Under the pieces are notes generated by a model that worked only from the letters and a program-made list of their open reading frames with translations, made no database searches and was not told the DNA's origin. A DNA stretch of 64,000 nucleotides, from NCBI GenBank assembly GCA_026075535.2, contig AP026543.1, positions 930,001 to 994,000 on the forward strand. Direction: 5' to 3'. Shown here one piece after another: positions 29,576 to 40,091 of this stretch (position 1 is its first letter; each line of letters begins with the position of its first letter). This DNA comes from Tricholoma matsutake (Eukaryota; Basidiomycota; Agaricomycetes; Agaricales; Tricholomataceae). The translations under genes were made by a program, and so were the position numbers.

Positions 29576-30261
29576 TGTATAACATGTACTAGTATCAAAT
29601 CAACACACTTTTACAATTCTTGCTTGTGATACACTATGAAGAATGTTAAAGAGATAGCATTGGACACAGTACTCAGCAATGGCATTGGCATTGGCATAGA
29701 AGTACAGCATCAGCATCAGGCACCACTTCACCATAACAGTATGACCTAGCTGTCTGTACCTATAGTGAATTACAATGCTTGGTATAGATGTGCATAGGAG
29801 ACTGTATGACCTAGCTATGGGCAATGATGCAATGATTCCTTCTATGTAATGCAGACCTACCAAACAGGATCAGCTTGCCAACCTGATTGGTGTTGGTCAA
29901 TGCTGCCAATGCCACCTAAGGAAATTTCCTGATGCTGAAGGTTATATAGTGACATGCATGATAAATGCCTCATTTAGCAATAACTCATTTGTTGTAGTAT
30001 GCAGACCTATGAAATGGGTCGGCACTGGCACTGGCAGAAATTAAAAATTTACTGACATCTGCAGCAGCAGATGCATAATACAGACCTTCATGAAATCAGA
30101 AATTGGCATCAGAATTGAGCACAGCACTGGCACTGGGATTAGGGATCAGGCAGCAAATGTTTGGTGTTCCAAAAGCACCAACAATTATTACTACATGTTC
30201 ATGTATAGAATATGTAAATGAAATAAATGAGCATCATCCATTGTCCATAGTGTCCATATCA
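29576..30261. other. No gene recognised; KDZ-element subterminal sequence
   Basis: Hexamer-like words GGCATTGGCATTGGCATAG (29676) and GGCACTGGCACTGGCAG recur here, as in the rest of the KDZ-linked DNA. No coding frame is supported. Confidence 0.45.
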
Positions 30262-31376
30262 TCAGAGCCACACATTATCAAGGTAGAGGTCCCCAGCATC
30301 AAAGCCAGTTGGGGAACCCATAGGAGCAGATGATGAATCAGAATCATATGCCATGGCTGCCTGAAAGGCACTATGCTGATCAGCATCATTTGCTACATCA
30401 TCTTCACCTTGCCAAACCATGAGTGCCTTGGCATCGGCAGTGGCAGCAGGGACAAAATTGGCATCAGCAGTGGGGACAGGATCGGCATCGGCAGCAGGGA
30501 CAGGAGCAATGGGAGACTTGGTGCATCTGACCACCCCTGTTGCAGCACCAGGTAGAGATCCTGTGTACCCAGAATGCTGTGCCTTTCCCTTGCGCTTGGT
30601 CACCTGATTGATTGCTAAAACCTCATTCTCTGTAATATCAATGCCCCAGGTCCACTTCTAGAGGTGGGGGGAAGGGCCTTCAGGTGCTCAAGTTCAGCCT
30701 GTGCATGTGCAGATACCAGTTCCAATTGTCTTCTTACAGCCGATTGCTTTGACTGTCTCCCAGCGTGTCCACCATTGTTTTTTGATGCTGGTGCCAGTGC
30801 CATTGTTAACTTACATGGTTTGGACTGAAGCTCCTTGGCAGGGCCAGCTCATGAAGCCATTGGAACCCTGCTGCTTTCCTGACATTCACATTCATCACAG
30901 CCTCTGCTGATGATTTGCAGCAATCTATGAAGTCATGCATTGCACATGCTTCATTGAACATATCCCCAATGAGAGCCTGCAGGTCGATGCAAGATCAGCA
31001 GTCAGCTCAGCCATCATCAGCATTGTCTGCTGGCTGGCTATCAGTGGGTGGCAAGTCAGTGATCACAGGGGCAGGAATATACTGCTGATAGCTATAGAGG
31101 CACTTATCCAGGGTGTCTGTCACTGGCAAAAATCTGCCCTGGTGCCAGTTCACTATTGTGTCTCCACCAATCACATACATATGAATCCACCAGATGGCTA
31201 GGACTGTTGGTGGCAAAACCATCATCCAACAAGGCCAAGAGAGATGGATGGAATCCAAGGGGTAGGTGGTCCAAATTCACATTGGTGAGACTGTCAGCCA
31301 AGGACTGAAGAAGGATCAGCACATCTATCATAGGGCCAATGGAGGTGCCAATGCCAATGCAAGACATGACATACAT
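30262..31376 (-). pseudogene. KDZ-linked accessory ORF E (unrecognised, decayed)
   Basis: Several frames on the minus strand look protein-like. 31376-31104 reads VLILLQSLADSLTNVNLDHLPLG then FHPSLLALLDDGFATNS. With a shift, 31258-31007 reads VIGGDTIVNWHQGRFLPVTD then TLDKCLYSYQQYIP. 30803-30615 reads QSKQSAVRRQLELVSAHAQAELEHLKALP, and 30603-30262 ends in a stretch rich in Ala-Asp (PVPAADADPVPTADANFVPAAT) and GSPTGFDAGDLYLDNVWL. I infer one multi-exon gene on the same strand as the KDZ transposase and downstream of it. Its function is unknown. It is broken by several shifts. Confidence 0.45.
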
Positions 31377-32489
31377 CTGTCATACTTCTCAGTGATGTAT
31401 ACTTACTTCCTTTAGGAAAGATCTCAACATACAAGCTCAGCATAGAGAATTTTTTGCATCCAACGTTGTTTTACAAAGTTTGCCTGGTCTACCTCCAACA
31501 AAACTCAATGGAATCAGGACTCTGCATAGCAAATGATCTCTTGTGTCCACATTTGGAGTTGCCCTTTCAGGCCTGATTGCAAAGAAAAAGGGTTAAAGAT
31601 TGAGAGACTTTTGTTCGACATAGTTGTACTGGTCATGGTTGGTGATCAAGATAATCGTGTTTACACCATGTTTACATAATACAGGCCCTTTTCAGTCACA
31701 GAGGGGAGATATAATTGGCATTTGTTGATCTAAATGCATTGTCAGCCCTCAATGCTAATTCATACCATGAAGCAGATAGATAAAATGCCACACAGTCCAC
31801 TGCATTTCATATGTGACCAGTAAAAATTCCTTCCTCGATCAATTTCTCTGAGCCCATGAATGAAGCCAATGTATGTGCCTGACTATGAAAAATGTTAGTA
31901 CAATGAATATGGATGGCCACAAAATATATCTACATTCCCAGAATTGGCCACCATCGCCATCAGCCATGAGACCAGTATGAATGTGGGAATTATGCAAAAT
32001 CCAGGACAGATGAACAGAGGTGGAACCAGGTACATTTGGATTCAAAATAGCTGTGCTGGCATTGAGGTTATCCTTGGTTAACTGCTGAAACATGCTCAAC
32101 ATGTCATCATCACAATCCAGTGCCAGCAATCGGCTATGGAAATGGTTATACATTTGGGCATGCAAGCTAGTTTTGTTAACCAACTTGTGGACAACAGCTC
32201 ATGGCCGGGTGTGAACTCCCTTTCACGGTGCCACTCAAATGATGGGTGATTATTGAAATGATTTGTTGTCAATGAGCTCCCATAGCTGGTGGAGCAGTTG
32301 GCTTGCCTGGATCTTGTGGAGGTTAATCTCTACATCAGCACGATTGCCATTAGAGGGGAGGTATACTTGTTGCTCCTCAACTGGAATAGCATGTGTGTTG
32401 GCTGGGAGATCTGACAGGCCCAATGCCACATCACTGTCATCATCCAGGTCACCGGGGGTATCAAATTTGCCTTCATTATCATGGGTAAT

Positions 32490-33985
32490 TAGCATTTGAA
32501 GGTCCAGCTCAGTCCAGTTTTTTTCCATTTCTGGAGCAAACTGGGACTGCAACCAGTTCATTCAGATTGCAAAACTAAATAAAACCAGACCAGACTGCAA
32601 GAAACCAGTTCTTTGCAGTCCAGTCCAGTCTGACAACTGGTTGCAGCCAGTTTGGGCCACAACCAGTCATCAACCAACTTGAGTCGGTCTAAACCTACAT
32701 TATATACATAATATATTCTAAAAGCCTCTCACAGGCAGGGGCCTGTGAGCGAGCACATAGGTAGTACAATAAATAGAAAAAGAGAAAATATGTATACCCC
32801 CTACCTTGCAGGATGTGCAAGGAGGGGGCTGTGAGTGGCAAGCAGGCTGCTGGGTCATTTGTCGGTAGGCGGTTGTGACGTGGCACCACTGCCACCTTGA
32901 TGAGACCTGTTAACCACCCTGCGAGCAGGGGCTCACAGTGGTGGGTGCAAAGTATGTGGGCGGGGTGTCTTGGTGTGGTCTCATTAACATTGTTATAACA
33001 TAATTAAAAGAAAAGAAAAGATTAGTTAATTGAAAAAGAACATTATAAGAACATATCTGGGGCACAAATGACATCTGTCGTCGTTTGCACCCGATGTGTT
33101 TTGGTGGTGGTGTTTGGTGGCACTATCCAATGCGGGGGATGTGGGTGTAGTGGCAGGCATTGATGGAGTGGTGGTGGTGGTGGAAGGAGGCAGAGGAGAG
33201 GGGGGGGGGGGGGGCGAGGATGATGGTAGTGGTGTGGAAGCCATGGGAATACCACCCTGCGATCAGGGGCTCACAGCAGTGGGTGCAAAGCGGGTGGGCA
33301 GGGCATCTTGGTGTGGTCTTGTTAACATTGTTATAACATAATTAGAACCTAAAAAAGAAAAGAAAAGATTAGTTAATTGAAAAAGAACATTAAAAGAACA
33401 TACCTGGGGCACAAACAACATCTGTCATCGTTTGCACCCAATGTGTTTTGGTGCCAGCATTTGGCAGCACTATCCGATGTGGGGAATGTGGGCATAGTGG
33501 CAGGTGTTGATGGAGTGGGTGGAAGGAGGCAGAGGAGGGGGGTCAAGGATGGTGGTAGTGGCAGTTGATGTAGGCAGGGTGGTGTGGAACCCATGGGAAT
33601 AGTAAACCAAGTGGCACCACTTTTTTGTTTGGGTGCCCAAACGTGACTACATGGTCCATTCCCAACCTCAGGGTATATAAACCCTTGCTATTTATGCTTC
33701 TTTTCCTTGGGTTTGCCCAATTATGATTTTATTTTAGTTATTTTATCATTTGATTATAATTAAATTACATCTACTTACATAGAGTATAGTATGTAGACTG
33801 AGGGTCAGTTAGAACTGGTTAGAACTGGTTTTAATCAGTCTCAAATAAATACTTTATTACATGCAACTGTAACCGCTAGACTCACAGAATGAGGGCAACT
33901 GCAACCGCAAAAAGACCAAACTGCAGTTCAGTTCGGTCCAGTTTCAACTTTTTTCTGGTTCAATGAACTGGACCTTCAAACACTA
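32490..33985. mobile_element. hAT-like DNA element inserted in KDZ copy 1
   Basis: The 1496-bp element has TIRs TAGCATTTGAAGGTCCAG and, inverted, CTGGACCTTCAAACACTA. An 8-bp target duplication, TGGGTAAT (32482-32489) and CGGGTGAT (33986-33993), differs only by CpG-type changes. Subterminal regions are dense in ACTGGTT/AACCAGT words (32560-32680, 33805-33970), as expected for hAT transposase binding sites. No transposase is encoded. The centre is a tandem duplication with splice-like edges. KDZ copy 2 shows the uninterrupted site. Confidence 0.85.
32913..33600. repeat. Tandem duplication of a ~345-bp exon-like unit
   Basis: Unit 1 (about 32905-33248) and unit 2 (33249-33600) share CCACCCTGCGA-type palindromes, a shared intron-like segment with AACATTGTTATAACATAATTA, a donor-like minus-strand AG/GTATGT edge, a GGGGCACAAA ... 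TTTGCACCC inverted pair and a GGTGG/GGAGG-rich tail. A 14-base G run lies at 33201-33214. On the minus strand the unit could encode PSMPATTPTSPALDSATK then TSGANDDRCHLCPR, so it may be a duplicated exon of a captured gene. Confidence 0.75.
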
Positions 33986-34790
33986 CGGGTGATCCATGAG
34001 GGAGCAATGTCATGATTGGCAATGTCAGCAGCATTTTGTAACTGTGTTAAGGTTACCATGTGAGATTTGAGAGCTTCTCTTTCCCATTCAACAGCTTGTG
34101 TGTCAGAAATGTGAGGTGATTTACCAAGTTGATGGACTTTGTCTCATAATTCAATCCTGGTGACAATCAATGATGGGTTGTGATTGGTGGTAGGCAGTAC
34201 AACTCACTGCATTTGTTCAAAAAGAATAGCAAAAGTTAAGGCCAATCCTGCTCCTGCTCCCACTGCTGATCCTGTCCCCGCTGCTGATGCATTTCTGATA
34301 TGTGAGTGGCATACATATCCATCACCCTGATATCTGTGATCCTTAGGGATTCTGCTGCCCTCCCATCATCCTCCCATCATTTGATTGCCAGCTGGCTGAA
34401 TGCTGCCATTAGTTCACCATGGTATTGGCTGAGTTGTGTGGAGTTCTCAAGGGCTTCCCAAGATTTTGAGCACAGTGTGACTGTCATGCCAAGCATTTTC
34501 TTGTCATTTGAATCTGTAGCATGATCATCAAGCATTTCTGCCCAATGTGGCAAGGTCACTGCTCTGACCATCAGGGAAATGGAATTCAGTGATGCCCACA
34601 GAGACTCAAGTATTTCTCCTGCTACAATGCCAGACCCTGGAATGAAAGATGGAGCATAGCAAAAAAAGCATTCATCCTTGTGGCCATGAACATGCAAAAG
34701 CCCAATGGCCTGGTCAATGGTCAAGCTGGCCGGAAGATGGGCACCAATACTATGTTCCCAAAGGTGGATAATGTGCTGGCAAACTGAACA

Positions 34791-35043
34791 CATTTTGACC
34801 ACATGTGCACGCATACAATCCACTCGAAGCAGTTTCCAATATTGTGCCGAGATCTGTATTTGGCAATACGGTGTTTGCATGCGCTCACGGTGTCATTCTC
34901 AACACTCCTCCTCACCATGAATACTCCTCCTTGCATGGAATCAATTTAGCAGAGGCCATGGAAGCCACATAGGTAAGTGAATTGGTTGACATCTAGTGCC
35001 TTCGTGAACATGTCCACAACATTCTCGTGGGTGTTGACATAGG
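34791..35043 (-). pseudogene. 3' end of a copia element (RNase H tail, polypurine tract, LTR start)
   Basis: The minus strand from 35043 reads YVNTHENVVDMFTKALDVNQ then FTYLCGFHGLC and a stop, the standard end of a copia RNase H. GGTGAGGAGGAG at 34905-34916 is a polypurine tract, and TGTTGAGAATGACACC at 34904 begins an LTR that can be followed to about 34791, where KDZ copy 1 resumes. The upstream pol was displaced by the marY1-like element A2 starting at 35044. Confidence 0.7.
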
Positions 35044-35465
35044 TGTAAGGGGACTAGGGGGATACCCTGTGTGTTTCTCCTATTTACATTCGTTCTATAT
35101 TTTTCCTCACTTCATTTCCTTCTATTCTTCATTTTCTATGATTTTTCTGGATTTTATTACTAATTTTCCCTTTCTATCATGTTTGTGCATGTTGACAGTT
35201 TTATATTTAGAGGCAGAGCACCCTTCTGACATCTACCCCTTGGTATGATGTCATTCAGCAGCCTTGATCTGCCTATCTCCGCCTTTTCTATTTTTAGGTT
35301 ATTATTTGATTTTTGTCGTCTTCACATATACTGGGCATCGGCAAAGGGATCCTTAGAGTTTTCTCTTTGGATTTCCCTTTGCTAGGTGTGTCCCCAATCC
35401 CTGTACTATGTAGTATAATTTTAACTTCAGATTTCCCTTTGCTAGAGGCTTAGGTTGCCCTTATA
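35044..35465 (+). repeat. 5' LTR of gypsy A2
   Basis: This 422-bp LTR runs from TGTAAGGGGACTAG to GCCCTTATA. A TATA-like CATATACT (35328-35335) precedes AGAGTTTTCT (35355-35364), the presumed transcript start and self-primer. Confidence 0.93.
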
Positions 35466-35467
35466 GT

Positions 35468-35477
35468 AGAAAACTCT
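35468..35477 (+). other. Self-priming primer-binding site of gypsy A2
   Basis: AGAAAACTCT starts two bases after the LTR. It is perfectly complementary to AGAGTTTTCT at 35355-35364, with pairing stopping at both edges. Confidence 0.78.
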
Positions 35478-35495
35478 CTCCTAAGGCCCAAAATT

Positions 35496-36720
35496 GTGAA
35501 CGCACTGCCCAAGATAGGCAGGTACAGAGTGGACAACACTTCCCAAAGCTCCACAGACTCCCTACACACCGTTCCAGACAGTCCCGCCTTTACTGCACTG
35601 CCATTTTCGCCAAACGTGCCCCCTAGCGACATGGATGCATCAGAGTGCCTCGACGCACTTGAAAGCAACATTTCTGGAATACGCACACAAATCAATTCGA
35701 TCAAGAACTTCGTTAGGACCCTCAAGACTAACCCTACAACCAATATTTCCCCCATTGCGACTCCAAGTGCACCCAACAACAATGTACTGCCAAATGTGCC
35801 CACTAAAGAGTGCGCCCAGATCAAACCGTCCCCCCCCCCGCTGAATTTAATGGTGCACATGCACAGGGACATGCATAACTCCTGTGAGTTATACATCAGT
35901 CTCCAGTCACATCAATTTGTCAATGAGGCTGCAAAAATTTATTGGGCCTTCACATACATGAAATCTGAATGCCCCTATCTCTACGTGGACCGTATTCTGC
36001 GTCAAACTAAAGAACTCGGTTCTCTACCTCTCTCCACTTGGGGTGACTTTTGAGCCGAGTTTGTATGCCACTTTTGTCCCCTCAACGAGCACCACCAAGC
36101 AGTGACACGACTTGAGTCATCCTCTTACCACCAGGCACGTCGATCTGTGGATGACTATATCGATGAGTTTAAGGATTTGGTAGACATGGCAGGATATGGG
36201 AGTGGGCTACCAGTGGTGGTGAAGTTCCGATGGGGCCTCAACCGAGAACTTCAGGACCAGATTGCACAGATGTTGGAGGGGCGCCCAGCGGACGATGATA
36301 TCTATGCTTGGTATGAAGCTGCTTCACTCTGTGACAAGAACCGACTCACAAATGTGGCGTTTAACGCTGCATTCCATGCTCCAACTACTGCTCATGCACC
36401 CTACACCTTCAATCGAACCCTTCCCCACCTTAACCCCATTCCTGTTCATCAAACTCCAACACCAGCTGTCAATGTCCCAGTACCAATGGATGTTGACGCA
36501 GCCCACAGCTGTGCACATAGGTTGGATCTCTGCTACCATTGTGGGGAAACTGGGCACAGGGCTGGAGCATGTCCCCATCATCAGGATATCTGCATGCTCA
36601 CCCCCGAGGGGTGAGATGAACTCCTCCAAGACTTGTTGGCGCTTGTAGATGTCGAGGAAGCAAAGGATCAGGTTGCAATCAAGTCAGAAGTTGTAGAGGA
36701 GCAGGATTTTTCTATTCGCA
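35496..36720 (+). pseudogene. Gypsy A2 gag
   Basis: Gag starts MNALPKIGRYRVDNTSQSST 31 bp after the LTR. Pieces 35496-36053 and 36102-36614 lie in one frame, interrupted by TGA at 36051-36053 and at 36612-36614. Features are PIATPSAPNNNVLPN, NSCELYISLQSHQFVNEAAKIYW then KSECPYLYVD, the capsid region VDDYIDEFKDLVDMAGYG, and the zinc knuckle CYHCGETGHRAGACP. A run of ten C at 35831-35840 and a nearby deletion shift the frame and restore it within about 40 bp. It ends in an acidic segment before the protease. Confidence 0.9.
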
Positions 36721-36724
36721 GTGA

Positions 36725-37640
36725 GTGAATCGTATGCCCTCACTGCCTGTCCATAACCACTTTGAAGTCTTGTCAGTTGAATCCCTGGAGAATGAATCCA
36801 TTTCTGTAACTGTTCCCCACAACGACCCTTCAAAGTTGGCTGAAGACATACCTGCTCTTCCCATCTCTCCCTCTGCTCCACACCCCAAAATTAAATCATG
36901 GGAGCATAAACTACCATGCAAATATATTGTTGCATCCACTCCCTCTACACATTCCTTGAACCTAGCAATCAAACTGCAGATGACTGACACTGGACAGATA
37001 CTCGGTGTCTCTGCGCTCCTGGACTCTGGTGCGACCAGTCTCTTCATTGATGCCCATCTCACACAACAACATCGCCTAAATACTCACTCACTCTCGCATC
37101 CGATACCTGTGTATAATGTGGATGGGTCCCCAAATGAAGCTGGTGCCATCCAAGAGGTTGTAGACCTGGTCCTTTACAAAGATCATAGTGAGCGTGCCCT
37201 TTTTGCTGTCACTCAACTAGGAAAGCAAAAGGTGATTTTGGGCTATCTGTGGCTTTGAGACCATAACCCAGAGGTTGACTGGCGTACTGGGGAGGTTACC
37301 ATGAGTCGATGTCCGTCCCGCTGTCGTACTTGTTTCACAGAAGCCAGGCAAGAACCTCATGGACAGAAGGCGGCGATACGACGTACTCGGAAGTGTTGTT
37401 CTGGACCCCTGCCTATACCTGAAGTGGAGTTGGAAGGGGTTCCTGATCTGATGCCAGACTTGGATGATGATGATGAGGAGCCAGAGGAAGTGGAGGAAGG
37501 TGATTGGATCTTCTACACTGCGATTCATCCATCGCATGAGGTGTGTGCTACATCAAACATATCCCAATGCCTTGCTGAGGCCTTCCACAAAAACAATGCT
37601 GCTAAATCCTCTACTAATTAATTACTCCCTCATCTCCATG
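36725..37640 (+). pseudogene. Gypsy A2 protease and linker
   Basis: The frame 36725-37258 includes GVSALLDSGATSLFIDAHL, the aspartic protease active site, and GKQKVILGYLWL before a TGA at 37256-37258. The linker continues as MSRCPSRCRTCFTEARQ, then PDLDDDDEEPEEVEEGDW and an AFHKNNAAKSS tail. Compared with copy A it has far fewer breaks. Confidence 0.88.
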
Positions 37641-38339
37641 AGTTTGGAGACGTGTTCTCCAAGGAATCATTCGACTCTCTCCCTGCACACAAGCCATGGG
37701 ATCATGCAATCAAACTCACCCCTGGTGCAACCCCTTCATCCTGCAAGGTCTATCCTCTCTCTCCTGAAGAACAATGACAGCTTGACCAGTTCATCGATGA
37801 GCACCTGGCCTCTGGACATATTCAACCATCGAAGTCACCCATGGCCTCTCCCTTTTTCTTTGTCAAGAAGAAGGATGGCTCACTTCGACCGGTTCAAGAC
37901 TACAGAAGGCTCCACAACATCACAGTCAAAAATTGCTACCCATTACCTCTCATCCCTGAACTCGTGAACCAGCTCTGTGGAGCCCGATACTTCACCAAGC
38001 TCGACGTCCATTGGGGGTACAATAATGTGAGGATAAAGGAGGGAGATGAGTGGAAGGCAGCCTTTTGTACCAACCATGGTCTTTTTGAACCGCTTGTCAT
38101 GTTCTTTGGCCTTACTAATAGCCCTGCCACCTTTCAGACCATGATGAATGACATTTTCCATGACCTCATCCTCAAAGGCATTGTCTGCATCTATTTCAAC
38201 AACATCCTCATCTTCACTCGCATGGTTGAAGAGCACCGTCACATCACGCGCCTCATCCTAGAATGGCTTCGATGGTACAAACTCTACCTTGTCAGGACAA
38301 GTGCGAGTTTGAGAAGACCAAGATTGAGTACCTCAGCCT
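37641..38339 (+). pseudogene. Gypsy A2 reverse transcriptase, N-terminal part
   Basis: The open frame 37841-38260 reads [43 protein letters not shown] (first Asp), [20 protein letters not shown] and [16 protein letters not shown]. The palm motif is YFNN, not YxDD, as in copy A. At 38262 a small shift breaks the frame before TKIEYL. The gene is cut at 38339 by copia C3. Confidence 0.9.
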
Positions 38340-38613
38340 TGTTGGAGCAGACTATATATGCTGCATAGTGGAAGAGACAACACGTTCCTTACAACCTACC
38401 TGGGGTTTACTTAGACTTACAGCTAGGGTTAGCAGAGGTAAGAACACTGTATTCCTACTACGGTACAGGTTCTCCCTATATACATAATAATAAGGACGTC
38501 ACATGACTCAGGAATGTGTTTACCACATGTATGCGCAGTAAGCGCAGTAACATGCGTATGCTGCATGTATTGCCTCATGTATACAGCATGCATCACTGGG
38601 ATTAATTTCAACA
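38340..38613 (-). repeat. 3' LTR of copia C3
   Basis: This 274-bp LTR begins TGTTGAAATTAATCCC on the minus strand and ends CTCCAACA, so the termini are TGTTG/CAACA. TATATAGGGAG near 38480 may be the TATA region. No partner LTR was found on the other side. Confidence 0.85.
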
Positions 38614-38625
38614 CCCCCCCTCAAA
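38614..38625 (-). other. Polypurine tract of copia C3
   Basis: The minus strand reads TTTGAGGGGGGG just before the LTR. Confidence 0.88.
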
Positions 38626-38645
38626 CTGTACAGTGCTCTAAGCAG

Positions 38646-40091
38646 TCAAGTTTGAATCTCGAAAGTAATTCCGAGAGAGTCTCTAAATTTCCTGAATAGG
38701 ACGGCGCCAAGGTTCTTTGTGAACATGTCAGCCGGATTATCACTTCCAGGAATGAAAACGACTGTGACTTTGTCATTTTCTATGCATTCGCGGGTGTAGT
38801 GGTAGCAAATGTCTATATGTTTGGTCCTTCTTTCCTGAACTGGATTTGATCCAATAAAGATGGATCCCTGATTATCAGCGCAGATTGGTACGCGCTTCAG
38901 TGTATATCCAAGTTCCTGGAATAAGGACTCTATCCACACTATCTGCTGACAAGTGTCGGAGAGAGCCATATATTTGGCTTCTGTGGATGACAGTGCTACA
39001 GTTTTTTGTAAATGGGACTGCCAGCACACAATGCCACTCACCAGAGTAGCAAAGTAACCTGTTGTAGATCGGTGCTTGACAGTGTCAGCTGCCCAATCAG
39101 AATCTGTGAAGGCCTGCAGCCCCTCAGATTTCTCTCCATCGTAGACTATACTGTACTTCTGGGTTCCCACCAGATAGCACATTATGTACATTGCTTTGTC
39201 TAGATGTTCTTGGCTAGGATTAGCCGAGAATTGCGACATCTTGAGTACCGCGTAAGCGATATCAGGTCGCATTCCGAGCATCAGATACAATAAAGATCCG
39301 ATCACAGACTGATATTTTGATCTAAGCGCCGCGTTTGGCGTCGCTGTGTTCTCCGACGGTTTGTAGCCAGTCGGGAGCGGAGTGGGGGCAACTTTGGCAT
39401 TTGTCATCTCGAACCTCTCGAGCACTTTGGCGAGATATTCTGTTTGATCGAGTTTGACTTTTGTAGCGGTCTGGGTGACGCGCATGCCTAAGAATTCCGT
39501 GACTTTTTCAGTACTATGGCACTCCCAATGCTTCAGGCAAGCATTCTTCTTTTCATCCACAAGTTTCTTGTTCTTGCCCATGAACAAGCCATCGTCAACA
39601 TAGACTAGCGCAATAATGATGCTGCCTGTCTTAGGATCCTTGTGTATGAAGATGCCAGCATCGGAGCTGGCGCGCACAAACCCAATGGTGTGCATAAATG
39701 CCTCTAGCTCTTTCCACCATGCTAGTGAAGCCTGTTTAAGGCCATACAATGCTTGGCGTAAGCGCATTACTTTGTGCTCTTTACCCTCGAGTCTGAAACC
39801 CTCGGGTTGATCCATATAGATCTCCTCATCAAGTTTGCCATATAAAAATGTGGTTTTTACATCTAGACCGGTCATATACATGCCTTCTAGAGACGCAAGG
39901 GCAAACATGAGGTGTATGGTCTCGTAGCAGACTACTGGTGAGAAAATCTCATCAAAGTCAACGCCTTCGACTTGTGAAAAGCCTTTGGCCATGAGTCTGG
40001 CTCGTTTTCTTCCATCCGATTTCACGGAGAAAACCCATCTATTTTTGATCGTTTTCCGATCATGTGGAAGATCGACGATATCATAGACTTG
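38646..40091 (-). CDS. Copia C3 reverse transcriptase and RNase H (open)
   Basis: A 459-codon open frame begins within RT: RARLMAKGFSQVEGVDFDEI, LDVKTTFLYGKLDEEIYMDQ (first Asp), YGLKQASLAWWKELEAF, and LVYVDDGLFMG, with the active-site VDD intact. The RNase H part has FTDSDWAADTVKHRSTTGYF (Asp), SSTEAKYMALSDTCQQ (Glu), CADNQGSIFI (Asp) and TKHIDICYHYTRE. It ends NPADMFTKNLGAVLFRKFRDSLG at the natural stop near the polypurine tract. An in-frame TGA at 40092-40094 separates it from integrase. All catalytic acids I can see are present. Confidence 0.93.
   Translation of the reverse strand, partial: QVYDIVDLPHDRKTIKNRWVFSVKSDGRKRARLMAKGFSQVEGVDFDEIFSPVVCYETIHLMFALASLEGMYMTGLDVKTTFLYGKLDEEIYMDQPEGFRLEGKEHKVMRLRQALYGLKQASLAWWKELEAFMHTIGFVRASSDAGIFIHKDPKTGSIIIALVYVDDGLFMGKNKKLVDEKKNACLKHWECHSTEKVTEFLGMRVTQTATKVKLDQTEYLAKVLERFEMTNAKVAPTPLPTGYKPSENTATPNAALRSKYQSVIGSLLYLMLGMRPDIAYAVLKMSQFSANPSQEHLDKAMYIMCYLVGTQKYSIVYDGEKSEGLQAFTDSDWAADTVKHRSTTGYFATLVSGIVCWQSHLQKTVALSSTEAKYMALSDTCQQIVWIESLFQELGYTLKRVPICADNQGSIFIGSNPVQERRTKHIDICYHYTRECIENDKVTVVFIPGSDNPADMFTKNLGAVLFRKFRDSLGITFEIQT

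Larger units (their letters stand above)
31740..34790 (-). pseudogene. KDZ transposase, copy 1 (split by a hAT-like element)
   Basis: KDZ transposases are DDE-type enzymes of basidiomycete DNA transposons. The part 34790-33994 contains HIIHLWEHSIGAHLPASLTI, AIGLLHVHGHKDECFFCYAPSFIPGSG, GEILESLW (with both acidic residues) and DDHATDSNDKKMLGM. A 1496-bp insertion (32490-33985) follows. The part 32481-31740 continues as VALGLSDLPANTHAIPVEEQQVYLPS, HAQMYNHFHSRLLALDCD, STAILNPNVPGSTSVHLSW and the C-terminus HWLHSWAQRN. The upstream catalytic DGNF and cysteine-cluster regions are missing, cut off near 34790 by copia-related sequence. Compare copy 2 at 43886-47635. Confidence 0.88.
35044..38339 (+). 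mobile_element. marY1-like gypsy A2, 5' half, truncated by copia C3
   Basis: This is a second, less decayed copy of the family of gypsy A on the opposite strand: LTR 35044-35465, gag, protease and RT up to the palm/thumb. It ends abruptly at 38339 where the copia C3 LTR starts. No 3' half of the element is found beyond C3 (at 42345 an unrelated gypsy begins), so a deletion or rearrangement followed. It serves as the reference for the MITE empty site in copy A. Confidence 0.93.
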
